Counted from the first letter of the stretch, positions 29,817 through 38,930 are shown. The stretch: 64,000 bases of DNA from Aliarcobacter vitoriensis (GCF_003316695.1 NZ_PDKB01000014.1:17289-81288); one strand, 5' to 3'. A program made the numbers and translations. Notes: generated by a model not told the origin, from the sequence alone.

Positions 29817-30941
29817 TTGTTAGATGTTACTTTAGTAGTTTTATGTGCTGGAAATTCTGCAAGATTTGAAAAAATGTGTAAAAAGCAGTGGTTAAGAGTT
29901 GGTAATGAACCATTGTGGCTAAATGTTACAAAAAGGTTAAGTTCTTACTCAAAATTTTCTAAAACAATTGTTGTATCTCATAAAGATGAACTAAACTATA
30001 TGAAAAATTTTAGCGATTGCTACACTTTTGTTGAAGGTGGAGACACTAGACAAAACTCAATCAAAAATGCTTTAAAAAAAGTTGATACAAAATATGTAAT
30101 GATTAGCGATGTTGCTAGAGCTTGTATAAATAAAGAAATTGTTTTAAACCTACTAGAGAATAAAGATAAAGCATCTTGTATCGTTCCTGTTTTAGATGTA
30201 AGTGATACTGTTATTTTTGAAGAAAATACTATAAATCGTGATAAAGTAAAACTTATACAAACTCCTCAACTTTCAAATACACAAGTACTAAATAAAGCCC
30301 TTGATACACCTAGAGATTTTACAGATGAAAGTAGTGCTATAAAAGCTATTAGTGAAACAATATTCTATATAAAAGGTAGTCTTGAAAGTAAAAAAATCAC
30401 TTTTGGTGATGAAATAGAGCAAATTCCTTGTTTAAAAAAACCTTCAAACAATTTTTTTACAGGAACTGGTTTTGATATCCATGCTTTTGAAGAGAACAAA
30501 GAGATGTTTTTAGGTGGAATAAAACTTCCTTATGAATATGGGTTTAAAGCTCATAGTGATGGTGATGTATTAATACATTCTGTAATAGATGCTCTTTTAG
30601 GCGCTATTGGAGGAGGAGATATTGGAGAGTTTTTCCCCGACACTGATGAAAAATATAAAAATATTGACTCAAAAATATTATTAGAGAATATTGTAAATTT
30701 TATTTACAATGTTGGGTATGAGATTGTAAATATAGATTTAACAATAATCGCTCAAAAACCAAAAATAAATCCATTTAAAATAGAAATAAAATCTTCTATG
30801 GCAAAACTTTTAAAACTTGAAAAACAGTTTATAAATGTAAAAGCAACAACTGCCGAAAAATTAGGATTTATTGGTCGAGCAGAAGGAGTTGCTGTACAAA
30901 GTATTGCTACACTAAAATATTATGATTGGACACAAAAATGA
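29817..30941 (+). CDS. ispDF: Bifunctional IspD/IspF isoprenoid synthesis enzyme
   Basis: 374 residues if begun at TTG 29817, which has AAGGA six bases upstream; the ATG at 29811 directly abuts that site and is less likely. The IspD domain (1-200) has LCAGNSARFEKMCKKQW and the SDVARACI and TPQLS motifs. The IspF domain (about 215-374) has GTGFDIHAF with zinc ligands, AHSDGDVLIHSVIDALLGA, and ATTAEKLGFIGRAEGVA. It catalyses the third and fifth steps of the MEP pathway. The fusion is standard in Campylobacterota. It overlaps the next gene by four bases. Confidence 0.97.
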   Translation: MLDVTLVVLCAGNSARFEKMCKKQWLRVGNEPLWLNVTKRLSSYSKFSKTIVVSHKDELNYMKNFSDCYTFVEGGDTRQNSIKNALKKVDTKYVMISDVARACINKEIVLNLLENKDKASCIVPVLDVSDTVIFEENTINRDKVKLIQTPQLSNTQVLNKALDTPRDFTDESSAIKAISETIFYIKGSLESKKITFGDEIEQIPCLKKPSNNFFTGTGFDIHAFEENKEMFLGGIKLPYEYGFKAHSDGDVLIHSVIDALLGAIGGGDIGEFFPDTDEKYKNIDSKILLENIVNFIYNVGYEIVNIDLTIIAQKPKINPFKIEIKSSMAKLLKLEKQFINVKATTAEKLGFIGRAEGVAVQSIATLKYYDWTQK

Positions 30942-31828
30942 ATATATTAATTATTGAAAATGAAATTTATCTAGCACAAAAGATAGTATCTAGGCTACTT
31001 GATGATGGACATAGTTGTGATTATGTTGAACAAGTAAATATTGAAAATCTTACAAAAGATTATGATATTGTTTTATTATCAACTTCTCTTCCTAGTGAAG
31101 TAACAAAAGGTATTATAAAAAGATATGCTGCTAACTCTATTATACTTCTTTTAGTATCTTATATTTCAGATGAAACTGTAACAAACCCTATAAAAGATGG
31201 TGCAAAAGATTATATGATGAAACCATTTTTAATGGATGAACTTTTAAGAAAAATATATCACTATAAAGATTGTAGAAGTATGAGAAGAGAGCTTCAAGTT
31301 TTAAGAGATTATTTTAATTTTACAATGAATAATATTGATACAAGTGATGTACTGTTGCCTTTATCTTTTCCTTTAATGATTGAAACAAATTTCCAAACTT
31401 ATGCAGATAAACTTGTATTTGAGATATCAAATAAGCTTGATTTACCTATAAAATTTATTTCATTAAACTCATCTTCTTGGCAAAAGCAATTATTGGCAGT
31501 AAATGATAAGTCTATCATATATCTTACAGATTATCACTCTTTAAAGAAAAATATAAAAGAACAACTTTTAAAACAAATAGAAGATAAAAATTGTGTTATA
31601 TGTACTCTTGAAAGTAATGAACCTTTTATGTATAAAAAAATCACTTTTAACAACGATAATAAAACTCTTGATAATACTCAAATAATGTCAATCAATGACT
31701 ATGTAAAAATGATGGTAACCACTTATCAAAATAGATATCCAGATACAGAATTATCAAAAAGATTAGGAATTTCAAGAAAATCTCTTTGGGAAAAAAGAAA
31801 AAAACTTGAAATCGATAAAAAGAAGTAA
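30938..31828 (+). CDS. Atypical orphan response regulator, HP1021/CemR-type
   Basis: 296 residues from the ATG overlapping the ispDF stop. A receiver-like domain (1-115) keeps the acidic start (IIENE) and the KPF lysine but has Ser48 where the phospho-Asp should be (DIVLLSTSLP), so it cannot be phosphorylated normally. A middle domain of unknown fold follows, then a Fis-type helix-turn-helix at the end (ELSKRLGISRKSLWEKRKKLEI). The position right after ispDF is the same as H. pylori HP1021 and C. jejuni Cj1608, which bind oriC and control many metabolic genes. Orthology is likely from shape and synteny. Confidence 0.93.
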   Translation: MNILIIENEIYLAQKIVSRLLDDGHSCDYVEQVNIENLTKDYDIVLLSTSLPSEVTKGIIKRYAANSIILLLVSYISDETVTNPIKDGAKDYMMKPFLMDELLRKIYHYKDCRSMRRELQVLRDYFNFTMNNIDTSDVLLPLSFPLMIETNFQTYADKLVFEISNKLDLPIKFISLNSSSWQKQLLAVNDKSIIYLTDYHSLKKNIKEQLLKQIEDKNCVICTLESNEPFMYKKITFNNDNKTLDNTQIMSINDYVKMMVTTYQNRYPDTELSKRLGISRKSLWEKRKKLEIDKKK

Positions 31829-31830
31829 AA

Positions 31831-32307
31831 ATGAATATTAGAAGATTTTTTTTAACAGTTGGATATAGTGGTCTTAGCCCCAAAGCACCTGGAACTGTTG
31901 GAAGTTTTGTGGCTCTTATTTTAGGGCTTTTTTTACTAGAATTTCTACATACTTCAACTCTATTTTTACTTTCATTGCTAATAACAGTAGTTGCTATAAA
32001 ACAAATAAATATATATGAAGAAGAAGTTGGTATTCACGATGGTAGTGAAATAGTAATAGATGAATTAGCTGGAATGTGGATAGCATTAAGTATTTGTGGA
32101 ATCAATAGTGAAAATGTATTAGTATTGGCTCCTCTTGCATTTATTTTCTTTAGAATTTTTGATATATATAAACCATCAGTTATAGGAAAAATTGATAGAG
32201 ATGTAAAAGGTGGATTAGGTGTGATGGGAGATGATGTAGTTGCAGGAGTCTTTGCTGGTATTTGTACAGCTGGAAGTTGGCAATTAATAGAGAAGTTTAT
32301 TCTGTAA
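31831..32307 (+). CDS. pgpA: Phosphatidylglycerophosphatase A
   Basis: 158 residues with four membrane helices. SGLSPKAPGTVGSFVAL, DDGSEIVIDELAGMW-like HDGSEIVIDELAGMW and GDDVVAGVFAG are the PgpA motifs. It removes phosphate from phosphatidylglycerol phosphate in the inner membrane. It begins three bases after the regulator gene, so ispDF, the regulator and pgpA form one operon. Its last 11 bases overlap the convergent XRE gene. Confidence 0.95.
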   Translation: MNIRRFFLTVGYSGLSPKAPGTVGSFVALILGLFLLEFLHTSTLFLLSLLITVVAIKQINIYEEEVGIHDGSEIVIDELAGMWIALSICGINSENVLVLAPLAFIFFRIFDIYKPSVIGKIDRDVKGGLGVMGDDVVAGVFAGICTAGSWQLIEKFIL

Positions 32308-32557
32308 TCTCTTTAAAAAACTCTGCAATATCTACTTCGAGAACATAAGCTATTTTTAGCAAATGTTCTATATTGAAATGATTGTTTCTATGATTTATCT
32401 CTGCACATGATATTATACTTACAGATTTATGCCCTATTTTATGGGCTAAGTCTAGTTGGCTAATACCTTTTTCTTTTCTTATTCTTTTAACATTTTGCCC
32501 AATTATTTTATGAAAATCATTTATATAAGTTTCATTCATATCGTCGATATGTTTCAA
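32297..32557 (-). CDS. XRE-family transcriptional regulator
   Basis: 86 residues from a TTG with GGGGAT five bases upstream; an ATG at 32539 is the alternative. The helix-turn-helix (about 17-75) reads IGQNVKRIRKEKGISQLDLAHKIGHKSVSIISCAE, and the end is HLLKIAYVLEVDIAEFF. It is a single-domain Cro/C1-like regulator. It is divergent from a five-gene cassette, and two dyads with a common CTTG/CAAG core lie between them, so it likely controls both itself and that cassette. Confidence 0.9.
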   Translation of the reverse strand: MKHIDDMNETYINDFHKIIGQNVKRIRKEKGISQLDLAHKIGHKSVSIISCAEINHRNNHFNIEHLLKIAYVLEVDIAEFFKEITE

Positions 32558-32570
32558 TTTATCCCCTATG

Positions 32571-32639
32571 ACTTGTTATGTCAAGTTGCTAGGAATATAC
32601 TAATAAGATAAAGTTATTTTTACAACTTGTTACTACAAG
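32571..32639. promoter_or_regulatory. Two dyads between XRE regulator and small-protein cassette
   Basis: ACTTGTTATGTCAAGT (32571-32586, 5-bp arms) and CTTGTTACTACAAG (32626-32639, 5-bp arms) share the segment CTTGTTA. Their centres are 54 bases apart, about five helical turns. The position between divergent genes suggests operators for the XRE protein. Assignment is inference. Confidence 0.55.
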
Positions 32640-32660
32640 AGAAAAAATACAAGGATATAA

Positions 32661-33032
32661 ATGAAAGTTGCTATGACAAATCCTAAAACAGGAGAAATAA
32701 GAGAAGTTAAAGTTGGTTGGAGTTGGATATTATTCCTATTTTCTGGTTTTTTTGGATTACCTCTTTTTCTAAGAAAATTACATATTTGGGGTGGAATATT
32801 TTTAGTTCTTTGGGTTGTTTATCTCATTGCTCCTTCAATGATGCAAAATGAAGAAGAAGCATTAGGTTTAATGATTTTATTAAATCTATTTTTCTTAGGT
32901 TTACAAATTTGGTTAGGTATAAAAGGAAATGAGATAACAGCTAAAAATTATCTTGAATTTGGTTGGCATTTTACTAATCCTGATAGTGATGAAGTAAGAT
33001 TTGCAAAAGGTAAGTGGGGAATAAATGTATGA
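32661..33032 (+). CDS. Small membrane protein, first gene of XRE-linked cassette
   Basis: 123 residues. A short polar start (KVAMTNPKTGEIREVKVGWSW) leads to about three membrane helices (20-38, 43-62, 73-92). A soluble tail with GWHFTNPDSDEVRFAKGKWG ends the protein. The first half resembles small DUF2628-like membrane proteins, but I cannot assign a family firmly. AAGGA lies six bases before the ATG. It overlaps the next gene by four bases (ATGA). Confidence 0.75.
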   Translation: MKVAMTNPKTGEIREVKVGWSWILFLFSGFFGLPLFLRKLHIWGGIFLVLWVVYLIAPSMMQNEEEALGLMILLNLFFLGLQIWLGIKGNEITAKNYLEFGWHFTNPDSDEVRFAKGKWGINV

Positions 33033-33508
33033 AAACATTTTTTAAAATAGTCTTTATTTTAATTATATCACTGATTGCAATTGGTGTTATTTTTGATAAT
33101 ACAGAAGAAAAGAATTTACAAAAACTAGAAACAATCAAAACTTCTAATATAGATAAAATCTCTCCAACTGGTACATTATATGATATTTATACATTAATGA
33201 GTGATTACACTGATTTACAAAGAGTTAATACTGAAAAAGAATTAAAAGGTAAAATTGTTCAATGGACATTACCAGTTTTTGAAGTTAGTAAATTAAGTGA
33301 AAATAAGTATAAAATTCAAACAGATTCGGGTACTTTTTTTGGAACAAAATATGTTGGTACATTTACGACAATATACACTCAAAGTAAAGATGAAGTCATA
33401 TTTATAGAAAATATTAAAACTGGAAATCTCATAACAGTAAAGGGTGAAATAACTGGAACTTTTATGAGAAATATTCAAATTGAACCTGCTATATTAATAT
33501 TAAAATAA
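33029..33508 (+). CDS. Membrane-anchored protein with possible OB-fold
   Basis: 159 residues from the ATG at 33029 coupled to the previous stop. A hydrophobic anchor or uncleaved signal covers residues 3-23. The C-terminal half (LKGKIVQWTLPVFEV, FFGTKYVGTFTTIYTQ, NLITVKGEITGTFMRNIQIEPA) has the strand pattern of the tRNA_anti-like OB-fold proteins found in many exported bacterial proteins. This is a weak family guess. Second gene of the cassette. Confidence 0.7.
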   Translation: MKTFFKIVFILIISLIAIGVIFDNTEEKNLQKLETIKTSNIDKISPTGTLYDIYTLMSDYTDLQRVNTEKELKGKIVQWTLPVFEVSKLSENKYKIQTDSGTFFGTKYVGTFTTIYTQSKDEVIFIENIKTGNLITVKGEITGTFMRNIQIEPAILILK

Positions 33509-33517
33509 GGATTAAAA

Positions 33518-33985
33518 ATGAGTTTATTAAAAAAGATAATTATAGGGTGTTTATTTTTAACTTCACTCGCCTTTGCTTCAAATGATATTTATATGGTACA
33601 AAAAGGTACTTTGAATTTTAATAAAAATATCACCATAGAAAAAGTATTTAATGATTATAAATATTTTGATGAAATCGAGTGGGAAAGTTTTGTTGATAAT
33701 AATATTAGGGTTGTAAATGTAGTTTCAAAACTATCTTATCAATATTTATTTAATAATGCAACAGATGGTTGGACTTCAGAACTCGATGTATATTTTTTAG
33801 TTCAATTTATATTAAATGATAAAGCTATTATACCTCATGACGTGGGATTAATATACCTTGATGGAAAAACTGATGAGTTAATAAGTGAAAAATATGCAGT
33901 TGAATTAAATATTGATCAAAATAAAGTATTAGATATTTTTTATGATATTTATAATAATGAACCATTACGACATTTATATAATTAG
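33518..33985 (+). CDS. Exported protein of unknown function
   Basis: 155 residues with a clean signal peptide (LLKKIIIGCLFLTSLAFAS, cut near residue 20). The mature domain has alternating strands (IRVVNVVSKLSYQYLF, WTSELDVYFLVQFIL) with no catalytic or metal motif I can see. AAGGA-type ribosome site. Third gene of the cassette, nine bases after the second. Family not recognised. Confidence 0.72.
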   Translation: MSLLKKIIIGCLFLTSLAFASNDIYMVQKGTLNFNKNITIEKVFNDYKYFDEIEWESFVDNNIRVVNVVSKLSYQYLFNNATDGWTSELDVYFLVQFILNDKAIIPHDVGLIYLDGKTDELISEKYAVELNIDQNKVLDIFYDIYNNEPLRHLYN

Positions 33986-33993
33986 GAGAAAAT

Positions 33994-34650
33994 ATGTTAA
34001 GAATTTTATTACCAATTTTATTTTATAATTTACTTTTTGGAGCTAGTTTTAATTGTACAAAAGCTTCTTCATATGTTGAAAAAATGATTTGTGCAGATGC
34101 ACAATTATCAGAACTTGATAGTAAAATGGGAACTCTATATAAAGAAGCTTCTAAAAACACAACTAATAAAAAAGAGTTATTAGATAAGCAAAGAACTTGG
34201 GTAAAAGATAGAGAAAATTGTACAAATGTTTATTGCATATTTTTATCAACAAAAAATAGAATAAGTCAATTAGAAAGTTTATCATCGAATAATTTAGTTA
34301 ATATTGCTTCAAATGATAAAATTCCTTTTGATATAAGTATCGAAACAGCTTATAATGAAGCTTGGGAATTTAACTATCCATTAATTACAATTACAGCATT
34401 AAAAGATAATTTAAAACTTGTAAATATTAAAGCAAATAAAGGAAAATGCAAAATTGAAATTGAACCTAGTATTTACATTTCAAATGGTATGCCAGTAGTA
34501 GAAAATAACTCTTTCCCACTAAAAATAAATGAATATGATACTTTAAAAGCTAGAGTTTCACAAGAATGTATATTGTTAAGAATTGATATTTCAACAGATG
34601 AATACGAATGGACATTGGAAAATAAAAAGGACTTTTTTTATTTTAATTAA
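33994..34650 (+). CDS. Exported LprI-like (DUF1311) protein
   Basis: 218 residues with a short signal peptide. The DUF1311/LprI domain covers about 20-95: FNCTKASSYVEKMICAD, LSELDSKMGTLYKEA and QRTWVKDRENC with the paired cysteines typical of this family, some members of which inhibit lysozyme. The C-terminal half (about 105-218) is a beta-rich region with two more cysteines (KGKCKIEIEP, SQECILLRI) that I do not recognise. Fourth gene of the cassette. A lysozyme-inhibitor role is only a possibility. Confidence 0.8.
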   Translation: MLRILLPILFYNLLFGASFNCTKASSYVEKMICADAQLSELDSKMGTLYKEASKNTTNKKELLDKQRTWVKDRENCTNVYCIFLSTKNRISQLESLSSNNLVNIASNDKIPFDISIETAYNEAWEFNYPLITITALKDNLKLVNIKANKGKCKIEIEPSIYISNGMPVVENNSFPLKINEYDTLKARVSQECILLRIDISTDEYEWTLENKKDFFYFN

Positions 34651-34667
34651 AATTAATAAGGAATATA

Positions 34668-35123
34668 ATGGCTAAAAAAGATTTATTAACAAAAGAAGAT
34701 AAAGACCTAAATCAAGAGAAATTTAGTGAAATTATAAATAATAGTGCTTTAGGTCGCCTAAATGTAATAGATGCTTTTGAAACATTAAAGACTTTGCCTA
34801 ATTTAAGAGAATTAACAAGTTCTCATCTTCAAACACTAAAAACTGTATTTAGCTTGTCAAATGAAATAAAAACAAATGCTATGGATAAAATTCCTGTTTT
34901 AGATATAAATAAAACACTTGACAAATTGGAAAATAGATTAGAAAATGCAAATTCAAGTGAAGAATTAAAAATAATATGTGATACTATTATAAAAATTACA
35001 GAAAAACATTATAATACAATCTCAGCAATAAATAAAAATGATGTTAATGTACTTAAAAAAGCGATAGATTTTGTCACAGAAGTTACAAAGACAGCTATAA
35101 CAGTTAAGTCAAAAATTTTCTAA
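34668..35123 (+). CDS. Cytoplasmic helical protein of unknown function
   Basis: 151 residues without signal or membrane segment. It is nearly all helix with heptad-like leucines (LGRLNVIDAFETLKTLPNL, LDKLENRLENANSSEELK). AAGGA is five bases upstream of the ATG. It is the last gene of the XRE-linked cassette and is followed by a terminator. No homologous family comes to mind. Confidence 0.68.
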   Translation: MAKKDLLTKEDKDLNQEKFSEIINNSALGRLNVIDAFETLKTLPNLRELTSSHLQTLKTVFSLSNEIKTNAMDKIPVLDINKTLDKLENRLENANSSEELKIICDTIIKITEKHYNTISAINKNDVNVLKKAIDFVTEVTKTAITVKSKIF

Positions 35124-35143
35124 AATAATTTATACCGAATTTT

Positions 35144-35171
35144 AGGTTAAGGATTTTATCCTTAGCCTTTT
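35144..35171 (+). terminator. Terminator of the small-protein cassette
   Basis: AGGTTAAGGAT pairs with ATCCTTAGCCT (one wobble) around a TTT loop, ending in TTTT; convergent to carA. Confidence 0.8.
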
Positions 35172-35175
35172 AGAT

Positions 35176-36273
35176 TTATTTTACAGAATTTGCAAACTCT
35201 TTATATATTGGAGAGTTTGATACTGGAGTAAATTCGCTACTTAAAATATCTTTATTTTTATATTTTAAAGCTACTAAACTATTATCAAATACTTTTGTGT
35301 AAGTTACATCTGCTAGATTTTTTATACTATCATCTATTTTATAATCACTATTTATACCATATATTTCAACAGTTTTTTCACCTTTTACAGGATGACTTCC
35401 ATATTTGATAGATTTTATTTTTTCTACTTTTACACCATTTGCTAATGCAACTAAATAGTGACCTAATCCAACAGCAATTAGTGGTATATTTGCATCAAGT
35501 AGTTTCTTAACTTCACTTACTATTGAAGTTAAAATATTTGGATTTCCTGCTCCACTACTAAGGGCAACTCCTCCTATTTCATTTGATTTAAATCTAGCTA
35601 TTATATCATCTGCTTTTATTGAGTATGGAACAACTTCAACTTCAAGCCCAGCTTCTACAAGTTCATTTAAAAATGATTTTTTAGCTCCTAAATCTACAAC
35701 TAATACTTTTTTATCACTCATACTAGCTTTATTGTATTCTTGTAAATCAGGATTCCAAGCACCAGATTTATGGATATAAATATCTTTTGTAGAGTTTTGG
35801 CTTACAAAATCTATTTCATCATATTTTTTTGCTTCGCTTAATTTTTTTGATAGTTCATCTTTGTTAGAAATCGATGTTGAAGCTATCATCATCATACTTC
35901 CTTCTTCTCTAACAATTGTAGTTAAAAATCTTGTATCAATATCACAAATACCCATAACACCTTGTTCTTTTAAAAAGTTACTCAAACTTTGTTCTGCTCT
36001 ATAACTTGAATATTCATCATGATAAGTTCTTACAAGTATTCCTATTGCATGAGATTTTGAACTTTCAAAATCAACACTATTTGCACCAACATTTCCTACC
36101 TCAACAGGTGTGAAATTGATAAATAAACCTGCATTTGATGGATCTGTAACTATTTCTTGATGTCCAAAAGTTGCATTATTGTAAACTAATTTTCCAATTG
36201 CAGTTGTATCTGCACCAAAAGATTTTGCCTCTAAAAATATTCCATTTTCTAAATAAATATATACTTTTTGCAT
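35176..36273 (-). CDS. carA: Carbamoyl phosphate synthase small subunit with inactive glutaminase site
   Basis: 365 residues, full length. The N-terminal domain is well kept: ESFGADTT-like start, GHQEIVTDPSNAG, DFESSKSHAIGILVR, GICDIDTR. The class I glutamine amidotransferase half aligns without gaps but is dead. The nucleophile motif GICLGHQ is AVGLGHY, with Gly269 at the position of E. coli Cys269. The catalytic His and Glu (GHPE) are Thr349 and Val351 in FTPV. The oxyanion segment SNGPGDP is SSGAGNP. Normally it hydrolyses glutamine and passes ammonia to CarB; this one could only be structural, with CarB using free ammonia. It lies at the carA-DUF507-purA locus conserved in the phylum. Confidence 0.88.
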   Translation of the reverse strand: MQKVYIYLENGIFLEAKSFGADTTAIGKLVYNNATFGHQEIVTDPSNAGLFINFTPVEVGNVGANSVDFESSKSHAIGILVRTYHDEYSSYRAEQSLSNFLKEQGVMGICDIDTRFLTTIVREEGSMMMIASTSISNKDELSKKLSEAKKYDEIDFVSQNSTKDIYIHKSGAWNPDLQEYNKASMSDKKVLVVDLGAKKSFLNELVEAGLEVEVVPYSIKADDIIARFKSNEIGGVALSSGAGNPNILTSIVSEVKKLLDANIPLIAVGLGHYLVALANGVKVEKIKSIKYGSHPVKGEKTVEIYGINSDYKIDDSIKNLADVTYTKVFDNSLVALKYKNKDILSSEFTPVSNSPIYKEFANSVK

Positions 36274-36824
36274 TAAATTAATCCTCTTTTTATTAACTCT
36301 TCTTCATAAAGTCTATGATATACCAAATCATAATCTTCTGTACCAGGAATTAGTTTTCTTTTATAGTTTCTAAGCTTTGCTAAAACCTCACTGTCCGCTT
36401 TTTCAAATCCTTTTATAAAATCGTCCAAAGAACCAAATATCACATTTTTAATTTGGTTATCTGAACATCTAAAGTGTATATAGTCCTCCTCCCATAGATA
36501 ATCTAATATTTTGTGAGAAATATCAGAAAATCTATCTTCATTGTTTAAGATTACTCCAAAATCATTTGCAAGTCTTTTTTTAGTCATCCAAAAAAGTTGC
36601 CGTCTATCCGCATTTAAATACTCTATTTCTTCTTCTTGAGAATCTAAAATCTCTTGAACCTTTTCATCTAAAGCTTGTTCTTTTTCTATATCTTCATCTA
36701 AAATTCTTTCGATTTCAGCTTCAATACTATTTTTTTCTTTTCTTACTTCTACAAAATCACAAGTTAGTAAATCTCTTGTGATTCTTCTTGCTACATAAGG
36801 CGTGTGATGTAATCTTAATCTCAT
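36273..36824 (-). CDS. DUF507 family protein
   Basis: 183 residues, about twice the single DUF507 unit. It begins with MRLRLHHTPYVARRITRDL and is very acidic in the middle (about 30-70). A repeat-like second half contains DYLWEEDYIHFRCSDNQIKNVIFGSLDDFIKGFE and ends in DYDLVYHRLYEEELIKRGLI. Function unknown, but it is found next to carA in many Campylobacterota. It overlaps carA by one base. Confidence 0.88.
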   Translation of the reverse strand: MRLRLHHTPYVARRITRDLLTCDFVEVRKEKNSIEAEIERILDEDIEKEQALDEKVQEILDSQEEEIEYLNADRRQLFWMTKKRLANDFGVILNNEDRFSDISHKILDYLWEEDYIHFRCSDNQIKNVIFGSLDDFIKGFEKADSEVLAKLRNYKRKLIPGTEDYDLVYHRLYEEELIKRGLI

Positions 36825-36828
36825 AGTA

Positions 36829-38079
36829 TTATCCTCTTATAATTGTGTCTGCTCTTTCTGGAGAAGTTGAAACTATTCCAACTTTTACAGAAGTTATTTC
36901 TTCTATTTTTTCTATATATTTTTTTGCATTTGCTGGAAGAGATTCATAATCTCTTATCCCAACTACACTATCCCAACCATCAATTTCTTCATAAATTGCT
37001 GTTACATTTTCCATATCTGATGGCATATAATCTATTCTTTTTCCATTAAACTCATAAGCTACACAAACTTTTATCTTAGAAAAACCATCTAAAACATCTA
37101 GTTTCATAAGTGCTAATTTATCACACCCATTTAGTCTACTTGCATATCTTACCGCAACTGCATCAAACCAACCACATCTTCTTTTTCTTCCTGTTACCGT
37201 TCCAAACTCTTTTCCAACTTCCCCAATTTTTACTCCATCTTGAGTAAAATCTTCTGTAGGGAAAGGACCATTTCCTACTCTTGTACAATATGCCTTTACT
37301 ATACCAATTACTTCTCCAATATCTTTTGGATTAAGTCCTAAGCCTGTACAAGCACCAGCACTAACTGTACTTGAACTTGTCACATAAGGATAAGTTCCGT
37401 GGTCAATATCTAAAAGTGTTCCTTGAGCACCTTCTAGTAATACTCTTTTATTTTCTTCAAGTGCTTTCCAAACCATATTCGTTGTATTTGTAATATATGG
37501 TGCTAAATTATTACTATAAGATTCTAGCTCTCTTAATAGGTCACTTTTTTGTGGAGTTTTTATTTCTAATACATCAAAGATAGCTTTATTTTGTGCAAAA
37601 TAATCTAAAATATCATCACAAAGTTTAACTGGATTTAAAAGTTCTCCAGCTCTAAAGCCACTTCTACTTATCTTTTCAGCATAAGTTGGTCCAATTCCTT
37701 TTCCAGTAGTACCAATAGCTCTATCACCTTTAAGTCTCTCTTTTGCTTGATCAATTAGAGCATGAAATGGTAAATTTAAATGTGCTTTATCAGATATATA
37801 TAGTCGTCCTTTTAAGTTATCAAATTGACTCATCTCTTTTAATATATTTTCTGGAGATACGACAACTCCATTTCCAATAATATTTATAGCTTTTGGATTT
37901 AAAATTCCTGAAGGAATAAGTTGTAGTGCATATCTTACACCATCAACCCAAATAGTATGACCAGCATTGTGTCCACCTTGGCTTCTACAAACCATATCAT
38001 ACTTTTGTGCTAACATATCAACTATCTTACCTTTTCCTTCATCTCCCCATTGAATTCCAACTATTACATCTGCTTTCAT
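36829..38079 (-). CDS. purA: Adenylosuccinate synthetase
   Basis: 416 residues. [18 protein letters not shown] (5-22) holds the GTP loop and catalytic Asp13, GGHNAGHT the catalytic His, [15 protein letters not shown] follows, then [23 protein letters not shown], and [12 protein letters not shown] near 300. It joins IMP and aspartate in AMP synthesis. It sits between the DUF507 gene and the hisZ-like gene with gaps of 4 and 1 bases. Confidence 0.98.
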   Translation of the reverse strand: MKADVIVGIQWGDEGKGKIVDMLAQKYDMVCRSQGGHNAGHTIWVDGVRYALQLIPSGILNPKAINIIGNGVVVSPENILKEMSQFDNLKGRLYISDKAHLNLPFHALIDQAKERLKGDRAIGTTGKGIGPTYAEKISRSGFRAGELLNPVKLCDDILDYFAQNKAIFDVLEIKTPQKSDLLRELESYSNNLAPYITNTTNMVWKALEENKRVLLEGAQGTLLDIDHGTYPYVTSSSTVSAGACTGLGLNPKDIGEVIGIVKAYCTRVGNGPFPTEDFTQDGVKIGEVGKEFGTVTGRKRRCGWFDAVAVRYASRLNGCDKLALMKLDVLDGFSKIKVCVAYEFNGKRIDYMPSDMENVTAIYEEIDGWDSVVGIRDYESLPANAKKYIEKIEEITSVKVGIVSTSPERADTIIRG

Positions 38080-38080
38080 T

Positions 38081-38926
38081 TTATCCCTCTAACATTTTTA
38101 ATAAATTATCTGTATACAATGCAAACCCTAAAGAACTTAGTCCATCAGTAGAGTACATTCCACCTTTACATAAAACTAAATTTTTATCTATTACTCTAAA
38201 ATAAATATCATCATAGTATTTTAGTATCCCATAATATAGTGGTGCAATTATAATATTTGAGTAGTTTACTTCTTTTGCTTTTGTAAGAAGTTTTTCTAAC
38301 TCTTTTTTTAAACTATTTGGTACTACCTTTATAGTATTTTCTAAACTTTTTATATCCTTTACTCTTAGAAGAGTATTCAACCAATCACAATTTAGTTTTA
38401 AAAGTTCTGAAATTTCTCCCTTTTTAAATATCTCAATATCAATATTTAATTCAAGACTAACTAATCTTGGAATATTTATATTTGATATTTGCAAAATTGG
38501 TTCTATTTTTAAAGATTTTAAAATCTCCGCTGTTAAATTTATAATATCAGAGATATTAGTATGCTCTATCCATTCACAACCAATTTGATAATCCTCTTTT
38601 GATGGATAAGAAAATATAGGCTGAACATAAAACCATTTTCTATGCTTTGTAGTTCTTCCTAATCTTTTTGTTATAATTCTTACAACATCTAAAGTAGAAT
38701 CTGCTCTTAAAGAAACTTGCTCATTTTCTTCATCTGAAAATTTTATCAATTTTTTATCATTTTCAATTGATTGATGTTGTGAATATGAAAAATTTGGAGT
38801 TAAAATTTCTTCAAAACCATTATTTTCTAAAATTTCACAAACACTATTTTCAAGAACTCTTTTTGCTCTTGCAAGTTTTCCAAAATAGAGTCTACTTCCT
38901 TTTGGGATTTCATGTTCAAATATCAT
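38081..38926 (-). CDS. hisZ: ATP phosphoribosyltransferase regulatory subunit-like (HisZ)
   Basis: 281 residues from the ATG at 38926, which is five bases after the upstream stop and has AAGGA about 10 bases before it; a longer reading starts inside that gene. The fold is a class II aminoacyl-tRNA synthetase-like catalytic core: [33 protein letters not shown] and [25 protein letters not shown]. It lacks the anticodon-binding domain of HisRS, as HisZ does. HisZ activates short HisG proteins. It is one base from purA. The call depends on a short HisG elsewhere. Confidence 0.82.
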   Translation of the reverse strand: MIFEHEIPKGSRLYFGKLARAKRVLENSVCEILENNGFEEILTPNFSYSQHQSIENDKKLIKFSDEENEQVSLRADSTLDVVRIITKRLGRTTKHRKWFYVQPIFSYPSKEDYQIGCEWIEHTNISDIINLTAEILKSLKIEPILQISNINIPRLVSLELNIDIEIFKKGEISELLKLNCDWLNTLLRVKDIKSLENTIKVVPNSLKKELEKLLTKAKEVNYSNIIIAPLYYGILKYYDDIYFRVIDKNLVLCKGGMYSTDGLSSLGFALYTDNLLKMLEG

Positions 38927-38930
38927 TAAA

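Noticed and set aside
35176..36273. Frameshift or sequencing error as the cause of the missing CarA active site
   Set aside because: The protein aligns end to end at the expected residue numbers on both sides of each changed position, with no shift in frame.
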